Assembly (NCBI GenBank): GCA_030145385.1
Contig: JAQYVU010000032.1
Location: 1-44,333, forward strand
From: Desulfococcaceae bacterium
GTDB lineage: Bacteria; Desulfobacterota; Desulfobacteria; Desulfobacterales; Desulfosalsimonadaceae
DNA length: 44,333 bases
Direction: 5' to 3'
The translations under genes and the position numbers were made by a program. Of the stretch, positions 36,677 through 44,333 are shown one piece after another (within the stretch, counting starts at the first letter, position 1; every line of letters starts with the position of its first letter). The notes under the pieces are model-generated. The model was not told the DNA's origin and ran no database searches. It worked only from the letters and a program-made list of their open reading frames with translations.

Positions 36677-36782
36677 CTGCCATCAATCCTCTTGCTTGAA
36701 AGGGGTAACAGGCCCTGTGGTGATGAATCCGTCGTCATTATAAATTGATAAATAATTTTTTGAACTTTTTTTTGGTCATCTG

Positions 36783-36802
36783 GTGACTGACGCATCAGTC
36801 GT
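36783..36802. promoter_or_regulatory. RND operator site 4
   Basis: GTGACTGACGCATCAGTCGT has the same arms as site 1 with one outer mismatch. It is the nearest site to the plus-strand RND gene, 58 bases before its ATG. Confidence 0.65.
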
Positions 36803-36859
36803 GAATTTTCGAGTAAAATTTTTTTAAAAACATATTAATTCTTTTTTTAGAGGTTGGAA

Positions 36860-39514
36860 ATGGATCGATACATTAGATTCGTCTTGAAAAGACCGGTGAT
36901 TATGCTGTTGGCTTTTTTTATTGTAACGGTCATTCTGGGATCCGGGATGACGAAGCTGCAGTTTGACACGACCATTTCTACACTACTGCCCACATCTGAC
37001 CCGGAGTATAAGTATTATGACCGAGTCAAGGAAATCTACGGCGGGTGTGATGCGTTTGTCATTCTTTCTGTTACGGATAATAATCTGTTTCATCCGGATA
37101 CCTTTGAAAAAATAAATAATCTGATCATCGATATTGAAGAGTTTGAAGAGTTTGATCCGATTCTTGAAAAATCGAGAATGGATCAGCTCAATCAACTTTT
37201 TATTTCCGGGACTGTCACCGGGAGCCAGGTGGTCGCGACATTTCAGCAGGACCCGGGTTTTTCTCGTTTGCTGAACAGAAAAATCGAAAAGGTCACAGAA
37301 CTTGATAGTCCGTTAAAACCCAGAGAAAAACGCAAAATAATTTCGCTTGTTGAAGCTGCCAATCATCTTAAAGCCAAAAAGATGATCAATGAAATTCTGT
37401 CACCGATTACAATGAAAGATATTGTCGGTGAAGATGATATGCTGGAAACCATTGAACTGGTTAAGATCGATGATGACGGAAATCGTATCCTGCCAAAATC
37501 CGATGCTGAATTCCTGACATTTATTAAAAATTTGCGGCGTAATCCGGCATTTGAAAAGGGGATTTTTGCAACTGATGAGACCGGCAACATCACGGATTTG
37601 GGCGTCATTATCCGGTTTCATGATATTTCGAATTCAGACCCTATTGCCCGGGAAATCCTCGACATTGTAGAGTTTAATGATGCGCTGGAAATTGTTCCCC
37701 AGGGCGAACCGGTGGTGTTGATCTGGATTAATAATTTTATGCAGCAGGACCTGCTGCGGCTGGTGCCGCTGGTGATGCTGGTGGCGATCATTATATTTTT
37801 TATTAATTTTAAATCCGTACGTGGAGTTGTCCTGCCTTTTATCACATTGTCCATGGCAACCTTATGGATTCTCGGGTTGATGGGACATCTGGGTATAAAA
37901 ATAACCACCGTAGGCATTTCGATTCCCATTTTAATGATTGCAGTGGGCAGCTCTTACGCCATTCACATACTCAATCAGTATTATGCAGATTATAATTTTA
38001 TCAGTGAAAAAGGCAAAACAGAGGGGCTTGCCCATGCCATGGGCCATATATCCGTCACCGTATTGCTGACCGGCTTGACCACATTCGTGGCGTTTTTAAC
38101 CCTTGCAACCCATGAACTTTCAGCGATCCGGGAGTGGGGGATTTTTTCAGCTCTGGGCATTGTTTTTGCCGTGCTGATTTCTTCTACAATTATTCCTGCA
38201 GGTCTGAAGCTGATGCCGCATAAAAAGGATAACGGGCGAGTCATGGAAAAAACAGGTTTAAACTCCCCGGTCATTGACCGGCTGATTCGCTGGATGACTG
38301 CCGGCGCGCTTTATCATTATAAAAAAGTTTTGGCCGTTGTTCTGGTTTTGATGGTTCTTTCTGTCGCCGGCATGTTTCGTCTTAAGGTGGAAACCGAGCT
38401 GTTGTATTATTTTAAAGAGAATAATTTTATTCGAACCAGCGCCAAGCTGATTGAGGAAAAATTCGGCGGCCGGTGGGGGTTTAACGTTCTGATCGATTCC
38501 GGTCAGACTGATGGCGTTAAGAATGCCCATTACTTAAAATCCGTATCCGATTTCAGAAACTGGGCTGCGTGTGGAGAAAACAGCGATTTATGCATTGGAA
38601 GAACCGATGCGTTTCCGGATTTTATCAAAACCATGCACATGGCAATGAACAACGATGATCCTGCCTTTTTTAAAGTCCCGGACTCGGATATGGATATCCT
38701 GGATTATTTTGAGATTTATGCGGGTGAAGATGAAAACTCTGACGGCCGGGTGGATAGTTTTGAAGCCTATATCGATCCTGATTTCCGAACGTGCAATGTC
38801 ATGACCCGATTGGGTCAGAATGGTGATGGCTTGCTGGGAACGGCCGGCTTGAAGCATATCTTAAAGCGTATTTCAGAACATCTTTCAGCAACCCTGCCTG
38901 CGGAGTATACTTATAAAATCACGGGGTATCCCCTCATGCTGATTAAAAGTGTGGATTACATTGTCAATGGCCAGGTGCAGAGCCTGCTATTAACATTGCT
39001 GGTGGTCGGTATGGTGGTTCTCCTGCTACTCAAAGATATTCGGGCAGCTGTTCTCTCGCTGATACCCATGAGCGTTGCGGTTATTATCAATTTCGGGATC
39101 ATGGGGTGGTTCGGCATCCATTTAGATATTGCCACGTCAATTATTGCAGCGATTACCATCGGTATCGGTGTGGATGATACCATTCATTTTTTAAACACCT
39201 TCCGTTATTACCGTAAAGAGGGGTTTGATGTGGATACTTCCATTGAAAAGACCCTGCAGGTTGCCGGCAAAGCAATTATTTTTACGTCTCTTGCCTTGAT
39301 TTTTGGTTTTTCCGTGCTGGAGTTGTCAACGTTTAAACCATTGATGCTTTTCGGCCTCTTAATGGCCGTAACCATGGTGGCAACCACCATGGGTGCGCTT
39401 GTTGTCTTGCCTGCTGCAATTAAGTTGACTAAAATCAGACTGGTTCAGGATCAGGAAACACCAGCCTACAGCCGGGTCAAAACACTTATCCCGCTTTTTG
39501 TAAAGAAAAACTAA
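36860..39514 (+). CDS. HAE3/MMPL-type RND transporter B
   Basis: This 884-residue protein has two halves of about six membrane helices and two large periplasmic domains. Family signatures include FKSVRGVVLPFITLSMATLW, VGSSYAIHILNQYYADYN and ITIGIGVDDTIHFLNTFRYY. It is close to the protein from 39824 and more distantly like that from 33802. An EF-hand-like loop lies at residues 624-635 (DENSDGRVDSFE). I start at the ATG at 36860, with AGAGG 7 bases upstream; an in-frame TTG lies at 36854. It probably exports lipids or amphiphiles; substrate unknown. Operator site 4 lies just upstream. Confidence 0.92.
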   Translation: MDRYIRFVLKRPVIMLLAFFIVTVILGSGMTKLQFDTTISTLLPTSDPEYKYYDRVKEIYGGCDAFVILSVTDNNLFHPDTFEKINNLIIDIEEFEEFDPILEKSRMDQLNQLFISGTVTGSQVVATFQQDPGFSRLLNRKIEKVTELDSPLKPREKRKIISLVEAANHLKAKKMINEILSPITMKDIVGEDDMLETIELVKIDDDGNRILPKSDAEFLTFIKNLRRNPAFEKGIFATDETGNITDLGVIIRFHDISNSDPIAREILDIVEFNDALEIVPQGEPVVLIWINNFMQQDLLRLVPLVMLVAIIIFFINFKSVRGVVLPFITLSMATLWILGLMGHLGIKITTVGISIPILMIAVGSSYAIHILNQYYADYNFISEKGKTEGLAHAMGHISVTVLLTGLTTFVAFLTLATHELSAIREWGIFSALGIVFAVLISSTIIPAGLKLMPHKKDNGRVMEKTGLNSPVIDRLIRWMTAGALYHYKKVLAVVLVLMVLSVAGMFRLKVETELLYYFKENNFIRTSAKLIEEKFGGRWGFNVLIDSGQTDGVKNAHYLKSVSDFRNWAACGENSDLCIGRTDAFPDFIKTMHMAMNNDDPAFFKVPDSDMDILDYFEIYAGEDENSDGRVDSFEAYIDPDFRTCNVMTRLGQNGDGLLGTAGLKHILKRISEHLSATLPAEYTYKITGYPLMLIKSVDYIVNGQVQSLLLTLLVVGMVVLLLLKDIRAAVLSLIPMSVAVIINFGIMGWFGIHLDIATSIIAAITIGIGVDDTIHFLNTFRYYRKEGFDVDTSIEKTLQVAGKAIIFTSLALIFGFSVLELSTFKPLMLFGLLMAVTMVATTMGALVVLPAAIKLTKIRLVQDQETPAYSRVKTLIPLFVKKN

Positions 39515-39768
39515 GGTGCCAATCAAGAAAAAAAACAATGGTATATTAGCCTGATATTATGTATGATTTTGTATTCTGAATGGGAAAGAGATAACTGGAA
39601 TGGCGTTCAGAAGAGTCGCATATCCTATTGCCATTGATTGTGCTGACTGAACAAGTCTGGTTCTTTTGTTGCGCTGTGTATCTGTTTGTTTTTATTTTAT
39701 GAGAATCAGTGGAGAGTATTTGTCATAACACAACAGATGCTTCCTTTTTGCGGTTTTTTTGATCATAA

Positions 39769-39790
39769 AATGACTGACATATCAGTTGTA
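39769..39790. promoter_or_regulatory. RND operator site 5
   Basis: AATGACTGACATATCAGTTGTA keeps the TGACTGA-N4-TCAGT core, with one arm degenerate (rightmost bases). It lies 34 bases before the ATG of RND transporter C, so this gene may have its own promoter. The rest of the 309-base gap from 39515 holds no gene and no clear terminator. Confidence 0.55.
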
Positions 39791-39823
39791 ATGAAAAGTA
39801 TGATTTTTTAAGAGAGGTTTTTA

Positions 39824-42424
39824 ATGGATCGATATATTCGTTTTGTCTTAAAACGGCCGGTTTGGGTGCTGGTTGTTTTTTCGATTATGTCGGTCATATT
39901 GGCTTCCGGTATGCTTCATCTGCAATTTGATACAACCATCACTTCATTTTTACCGACCTCGGATATCGAATACGAAAATTATAATAGGGCAAAAGAGATT
40001 TATGGTGATTGTGATACCTTTGTTATTTTAGATATAACAGATAGGAATTTACTGCAATATGAGACGTTCAGGCGTATCAACGACCTGATAATCGATCTGG
40101 AAGAATTTGAGGACTTTAATGCAAAGCGGGAACTGCAGAGAATCGCACAGCTGGATCGGTTGCTGGCAGACCCGACCATTACCGGTGAAGCATTATTGAA
40201 TCATTTCATCGATGATCCGGCATTTAAACGATTACTCGCCCGCAAGTTTGAAATCATCAGTGACGACTCCGGCCGGTTAAGTAACCGTGTCAAAAGAAAA
40301 TTAAAGTCTGCTGTCATGACGGCAAATGAGTTGAAATCAGGTGAAATGATCGATGATATTATTTCACCGTTGACTGCCAAAGACATTACCGGTGAAGATG
40401 ATGCGCTGGAAACCATTGAGCTGATTGAGACAGATTCTGCCGGTAATCGAATCCTGCCAAAGACCCTTGAAGAATTTCAAGCATTTATTGCAAAATTACG
40501 GCGTAATCCGGTTTTCGAACAGGGAATTTACGTCTCAGATGCCAACGGTAAGATTACAAACCTTGGGATCGTTATCCGTTTTAAGGATATGTCCAATTCC
40601 GATCCCATTGCCAGAGAAATTCTTGAAATTGTTAACAGCCATGACGAATTAAACATAATCTCCCAGGGCCAGCCGCTGATCTACATCTGGATCAATAACT
40701 ATATGCAACAGGATTTATCCCGGCTGATACCGCTGGTGATGCTTGTTGTTGTTATTATTTTCTTTATCAATTTCAAGTCGATAAGAGGTGTTATCCTTCC
40801 TTTTGTGACGTTGTCAATGGCAACATTATGGATTCTCGGCTTGATGGGGCATCTGGGGGTTAAAATCACGACAGTGGGCACATCCATTCCTGTTTTAATG
40901 ATCGCTGTGGGCAGTTCGTATGCCATTCATATCCTCAATCAGTATTATGCGGATTATAATCTGATAACAAGAGAAGGAAAAACAGACGGCCTGCAGCATG
41001 CCATGGGACATATTTCGGTCACTGTTTTGCTGACTGGTCTGACAACGTTTGTGGCTTTTATGACACTGGCAACCCATGAGATATCAGCTATCAGCGAATG
41101 GGGGCTTTTTTCAGCAATTGGTATAATGTTTGCCGTACTGATTTCTTCGTCAGTCATACCGGCCGCCCTCAAATTGATGCCGCATAAAGCAGGCGGGGCC
41201 AGGTTCAGCAATAGAACCGGGGGCAGCTCTCCGGTGATTGATCGAATTATCCACCTGATGTCAGTCGGCGCAATTCATCATTATAAAAAGGTCCTGGCTG
41301 TTGTACTGGTTTTATTAGTTGTTTCCTTTATCGGATTGCTGAAAATACAGGTGGATACGGAATTATTAAGAAATTTTAAAAAAGATAATTACATTCGCAC
41401 CAGTGCGAAAATGATCAGTGACAAGTATGGCGGCCGATGGGGATTTAATATTATCATCGACTCTGGAAAACCGGACGGTGTTAAGTGTACCGAATATTTG
41501 AAGACAGTATCTGATTTTCGCACATGGCTGGTAGCGGAAGAAAATAAAGATTTGTGCATTGGAAGAACCGATGCTTTTCCTGATTTTTTAAAAACCATGA
41601 ATATGGCCATGAATAATGATGATCCGACATGTTTTTCAAACCCGGCCTGCAATATGGATATAGCGGATTATCTGGAAATATATTCCGATGATGATGATAA
41701 CTCCGACGGCCGGATAGACCAGTTTGAACCTTATGTGGATACGGAATTTTCGGCGTGTAATTTACTGGCCAGGTTGGGCGAAAATGGGGATACGCTGCTC
41801 GGAACATTCGGTATGGAACATATTTTCAAGAAGATATCCGAACATCTGGATCAGACACTTCCTCCCGGTTATTCTTTTAAGATCACTGGCCATCCCTCCC
41901 TTATGGTTCAAAGTGCCGGTTATATTGTAGACGGTCAGATCAATAGCCTGTTGTTAACACTGGTGGTCATTGGAATTATGATTCTTATTCTGTTAAAAGA
42001 TTTCAAGGCCGGTTTGCTTTCGCTGATACCGATGAGTGTTGCGGTGATCTTTAATTTCGGGATTATGGGGTGGTTTGGTATCTACCTTGATGTGGCAACG
42101 TCCACCATTGCCACGATCACCATCGGCATCGGTGTGGATGACACTATTCATTTTTTAAATACATTCCGGTATTATCGTAATTTAGGAGAAGATATCAACA
42201 CAGCCATTCAGCATACCTTGGAAGTTGCCGGAAAGGCGATTCTGTTTACGTCCATGGCGTTGATATTCGGATTTTCAGTAATGGGACTGTCAACATTTAA
42301 GCCGCTGATCCTGTTTGGTGTGTTAATGATAATTACAATGGTGGCAACCACAATCGGTGCGCTTCTTGTTTTACCTTGTGCGATCAAATTGACCAAAGTC
42401 AAATTGGTTAAAACGATGGCTTAA
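39824..42424 (+). CDS. HAE3/MMPL-type RND transporter C
   Basis: This 866-residue protein is a close paralogue of the RND protein just upstream, with the same start (MDRYIRFVLKRPV), the same helix layout and the same signatures (FKSIRGVILPFVTLSMATLW, ITIGIGVDDTIHFLNTFRYY). An EF-hand-like loop lies at residues 624-635 (DDNSDGRIDQFE), at exactly the same residue number as in paralogue B. AGAGAGG precedes the ATG. The gene leads into the LolA-like and barrel protein genes and probably works with them. Its own operator-like palindrome at 39769 suggests separate control. Confidence 0.92.
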   Translation: MDRYIRFVLKRPVWVLVVFSIMSVILASGMLHLQFDTTITSFLPTSDIEYENYNRAKEIYGDCDTFVILDITDRNLLQYETFRRINDLIIDLEEFEDFNAKRELQRIAQLDRLLADPTITGEALLNHFIDDPAFKRLLARKFEIISDDSGRLSNRVKRKLKSAVMTANELKSGEMIDDIISPLTAKDITGEDDALETIELIETDSAGNRILPKTLEEFQAFIAKLRRNPVFEQGIYVSDANGKITNLGIVIRFKDMSNSDPIAREILEIVNSHDELNIISQGQPLIYIWINNYMQQDLSRLIPLVMLVVVIIFFINFKSIRGVILPFVTLSMATLWILGLMGHLGVKITTVGTSIPVLMIAVGSSYAIHILNQYYADYNLITREGKTDGLQHAMGHISVTVLLTGLTTFVAFMTLATHEISAISEWGLFSAIGIMFAVLISSSVIPAALKLMPHKAGGARFSNRTGGSSPVIDRIIHLMSVGAIHHYKKVLAVVLVLLVVSFIGLLKIQVDTELLRNFKKDNYIRTSAKMISDKYGGRWGFNIIIDSGKPDGVKCTEYLKTVSDFRTWLVAEENKDLCIGRTDAFPDFLKTMNMAMNNDDPTCFSNPACNMDIADYLEIYSDDDDNSDGRIDQFEPYVDTEFSACNLLARLGENGDTLLGTFGMEHIFKKISEHLDQTLPPGYSFKITGHPSLMVQSAGYIVDGQINSLLLTLVVIGIMILILLKDFKAGLLSLIPMSVAVIFNFGIMGWFGIYLDVATSTIATITIGIGVDDTIHFLNTFRYYRNLGEDINTAIQHTLEVAGKAILFTSMALIFGFSVMGLSTFKPLILFGVLMIITMVATTIGALLVLPCAIKLTKVKLVKTMA

Positions 42425-42534
42425 TGCAAGGTGCTGTTATTCGCAAAACGGTTAGTCTGGACATTTAAATACGCGGATGTCACAAAATATAATTGTCTTC
42501 ATCCGTCAGCATTATTGATAAGGAGGGTTTTTGA

Positions 42535-43275
42535 ATGAGAGTAAAAATTGGTTTTGCCTGTTTGCTGGTTTTAATGATGTGTCACCCGCTATATGCATTA
42601 ACCGGTCGCGAGATCATGGAGAAAAGTGATGCGTTAACACAACCGGATACTGCGAAAAGTAAAATTTTAATGCTGATCCACAAGGGCGGAAAGGCTCAGG
42701 AAAAAGAATTCATTCTTCAGATGAAGAAGTTTGAAAACGATGAAGACAAGGCATTGATTTCGTTTACCCGGCCCACGCAAATTAAACTGCTCACCCATTC
42801 TCATAAAGACAAGGATGATGACCAGTGGCTGAGATTATCTTCAGGGAAAGTGAAACGGATTGTCTCTTCAGGAAGAGATAAACCCTTTGTGAATTCTCAC
42901 TTTTATTATGAAGATCTGACATCCATTGATATTGATGATTACGCCTATAAACTGATGGGCGAAGAAAAAGCCGTGGATGCGGATTGCTATAAGGTGGAAG
43001 GGGTCAAGCAGGTCGGCGAGAAAGTATATGATAAAGTGGCTTTCTATGTTCGCAAATCTGATTATTTTGTGGTCCGTGTTGATTTTTTTAAAAAAGGAAA
43101 ATTTCTTAAGTTTTTAGAAAACTATCAAATAAAAGAAATTGATGGTATACTGACTCCCTATAAAATAAAAATGGAACTGGCAAATGGTAAAGGCAAGACC
43201 GAGCTGATTTTAAAAGGTTTAAAATATAATATCGATATTGACAGTGCGAAGTTTCGCAAGGAAGCGCTAAGATAA
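42535..43275 (+). CDS. LolA-like outer-membrane lipoprotein-sorting protein
   Basis: This 246-residue exported protein has a signal peptide ending near YALT. The body (SKILMLIHKGGKAQEKEFIL, then DDQWLRLSSGKVKRIVSS, LTSIDIDDYAYKLMGEEK) matches the outer membrane lipoprotein-sorting protein family with a LolA/LolB-like fold. Such proteins are regularly encoded next to HAE3/MMPL RND transporters and may carry lipid or lipoprotein across the periplasm. GGAGGG lies before the ATG. It sits between RND transporter C and a barrel protein gene. Confidence 0.85.
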   Translation: MRVKIGFACLLVLMMCHPLYALTGREIMEKSDALTQPDTAKSKILMLIHKGGKAQEKEFILQMKKFENDEDKALISFTRPTQIKLLTHSHKDKDDDQWLRLSSGKVKRIVSSGRDKPFVNSHFYYEDLTSIDIDDYAYKLMGEEKAVDADCYKVEGVKQVGEKVYDKVAFYVRKSDYFVVRVDFFKKGKFLKFLENYQIKEIDGILTPYKIKMELANGKGKTELILKGLKYNIDIDSAKFRKEALR

Positions 43276-43295
43276 AGAGTTCAATACCACTTTCT

Positions 43296-44333
43296 ATGGC
43301 GGGATCGATTTTGCCCACACAACTATTACGATTATTATATGCAAAAGTGATTGGCCTCCTTCAGTTATGTGCCCTGATAGCTGTCTGGTGTGCAGTTTCC
43401 GGAAGTGGTTTGCTGGAAACACCGTCTGCTGTGTTCGCAGATGACAGCATTTCAGAATCAGAATCATTTGATGAGTTCGACGCAGCCAGTACTGAAGAGT
43501 CAGAGCCATTTGAAGCGTTTGAAGAAGACGGCATTGAAGAATCAGAATCATTTGATGATTTTGACGAAGGCAGCAGTGAAGAAGAATCCTGGGAGTTGGA
43601 AGATGACTGGGATGATGAATTCGATGAAGACGATGACAGTGAATCGGCTTCCTCTCCATTTACCTGGCGGTTTGAGACTGCGTTTAAAAATATTATTCAA
43701 ACCGACCGGGAACTGCATCTTGAAGATGCGTGGAAAAAAGATGAACTCAGCGCACTTTTCGAGTTCCGATACGGCTCATCAGACGATTATTTGTTTTCAT
43801 TAACCGGTTTCTATTTTTTCCCCACCTTTATAAATGACACAATTGGCGATGACTATATATATTCATCTTCAAGCAAAACCTACCGAAATCTTAGCATATC
43901 CAGTGATTCAAGCGAGATAATATTCCGGGAGCTTTATTACAACTGGTCCCGCGAGAAATTCCGGCTGCGGATCGGCAACCAGATTTTCGGGTGGGGGACC
44001 GCTGATTTTTTAAATTCCACATCCTATTTTAATCCCAGTGATTTAAGGGAACTGTTGTTTAAAGACCAGGACCAGGTCGCACTGGGTGTACCAGCCATAT
44101 CCAGCCTGTTTTTTTTCGAAGATTTCACTGTGGAGACCGTTTTTGTTCCGATTCATACGGCAGCAGCGTTTCCTGAAACCGGTAACTACTGGGCGGTCAA
44201 AATGGTCGAAGACTCCTATCCATTGATTTTCGGCGATGCAAACCCCATGGACGCCAACAGCAAAAATTTCGGGTATGGCGCCAGGATGGCAAGCACCTAT
44301 GAAGGGTGTGATTTTTCATTTTCCGGATATCAC
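43296..44333 (+). CDS. Outer-membrane barrel protein with acidic N-terminal repeat (3' end outside window)
   Basis: The frame is open from the ATG at 43296 to the window end (346 codons visible). A signal peptide covers about residues 1-47 (IGLLQLCALIAVWCAV, ending near VFA). Residues 49-125 are very rich in Glu, Asp and Ser, with a repeat of about 30 residues (SESESFDEFD, then EESESFDDFD). Aromatic-rich alternating strands follow (FRLRIGNQIFGWGTADFLN, then YFNPSDLRELLF), typical of DUF1302-like and porin-like barrels. It follows the LolA-like gene by 20 bases. It may be the outer-membrane partner of the RND proteins. The ribosome site is weak. The start could also lie a few codons downstream. 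Confidence 0.8.
   Translation, partial: MAGSILPTQLLRLLYAKVIGLLQLCALIAVWCAVSGSGLLETPSAVFADDSISESESFDEFDAASTEESEPFEAFEEDGIEESESFDDFDEGSSEEESWELEDDWDDEFDEDDDSESASSPFTWRFETAFKNIIQTDRELHLEDAWKKDELSALFEFRYGSSDDYLFSLTGFYFFPTFINDTIGDDYIYSSSSKTYRNLSISSDSSEIIFRELYYNWSREKFRLRIGNQIFGWGTADFLNSTSYFNPSDLRELLFKDQDQVALGVPAISSLFFFEDFTVETVFVPIHTAAAFPETGNYWAVKMVEDSYPLIFGDANPMDANSKNFGYGARMASTYEGCDFSFSGYH

Overview
The window looks like chromosomal DNA from a strictly anaerobic, Gram-negative Desulfobacterota, most likely a sulfate reducer of the Desulfobacterales. The grounds are a one-chain pyruvate:ferredoxin oxidoreductase, a multi-cluster [FeFe] hydrogenase, a relic of a tungsten aldehyde:ferredoxin oxidoreductase, a class III PHA synthase, HAE3-type RND transporters, a TonB receptor and several lipoproteins. 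The taxonomic call is inference. There are no rRNA or tRNA genes, complete insertion sequences or CRISPR arrays.

Region 1 (1-6946, minus strand) is one tight operon, visibly richer in G+C than the rest. It begins with a flavoprotein fusing the NuoF iron-sulfur tail to a GltD-type module, followed by the [FeFe] hydrogenase. These lead into a NitT/TauT-type ABC importer (binding protein, permease, ATPase) and a TonB-dependent receptor cut off by the window edge. Genes overlap or are separated by 31 bases or less. Region 2 (6947-17444) is a stress and dormancy-like block: a CDF transporter fused to a NifX-like domain, a small protein ending in a decayed Mrp-type P-loop, an APH/AAA double kinase, two tandem universal stress proteins, a methyltransferase, a zinc ribbon protein and a Ca2+-type P-ATPase.

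Region 3 (17445-22927) is a PHA storage locus with a class I-like PhaC, a class III PhaE-PhaC pair and a phasin, interrupted by an aldehyde oxidoreductase relic. Regions 2 and 3 are linked by a shared regulatory module. A 39-bp inverted repeat, followed at the same spacing by a sigma-54-type -24/-12 site, precedes both the CDF-NifX gene and phaE. Two further -24/-12-like sites precede the small P-loop protein and the class I phaC.

Region 4 (22971-25682) has two paralogous lipoproteins flanking rsmA/ksgA, and a third unrelated lipoprotein. Region 5 (25683-33112) has a FGGY sugar kinase and a close homologue of eukaryotic sphingosine-1-phosphate lyase in a two-gene operon behind a TetR-like palindrome, then pyruvate:ferredoxin oxidoreductase.

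Region 6 (33145-44333) has a YkgJ-type cysteine-cluster protein, three HAE3/MMPL RND transporters (one divergent from the other two), a LolA-like periplasmic protein and an outer-membrane barrel protein truncated by the window end. All three RND proteins carry an EF-hand-type loop at the same place. Related palindromes (TGACTGA-N4-TCAGTCA) stud the RND promoters, suggesting one TetR-family repressor, not encoded here, controls an envelope lipid or amphiphile export system.
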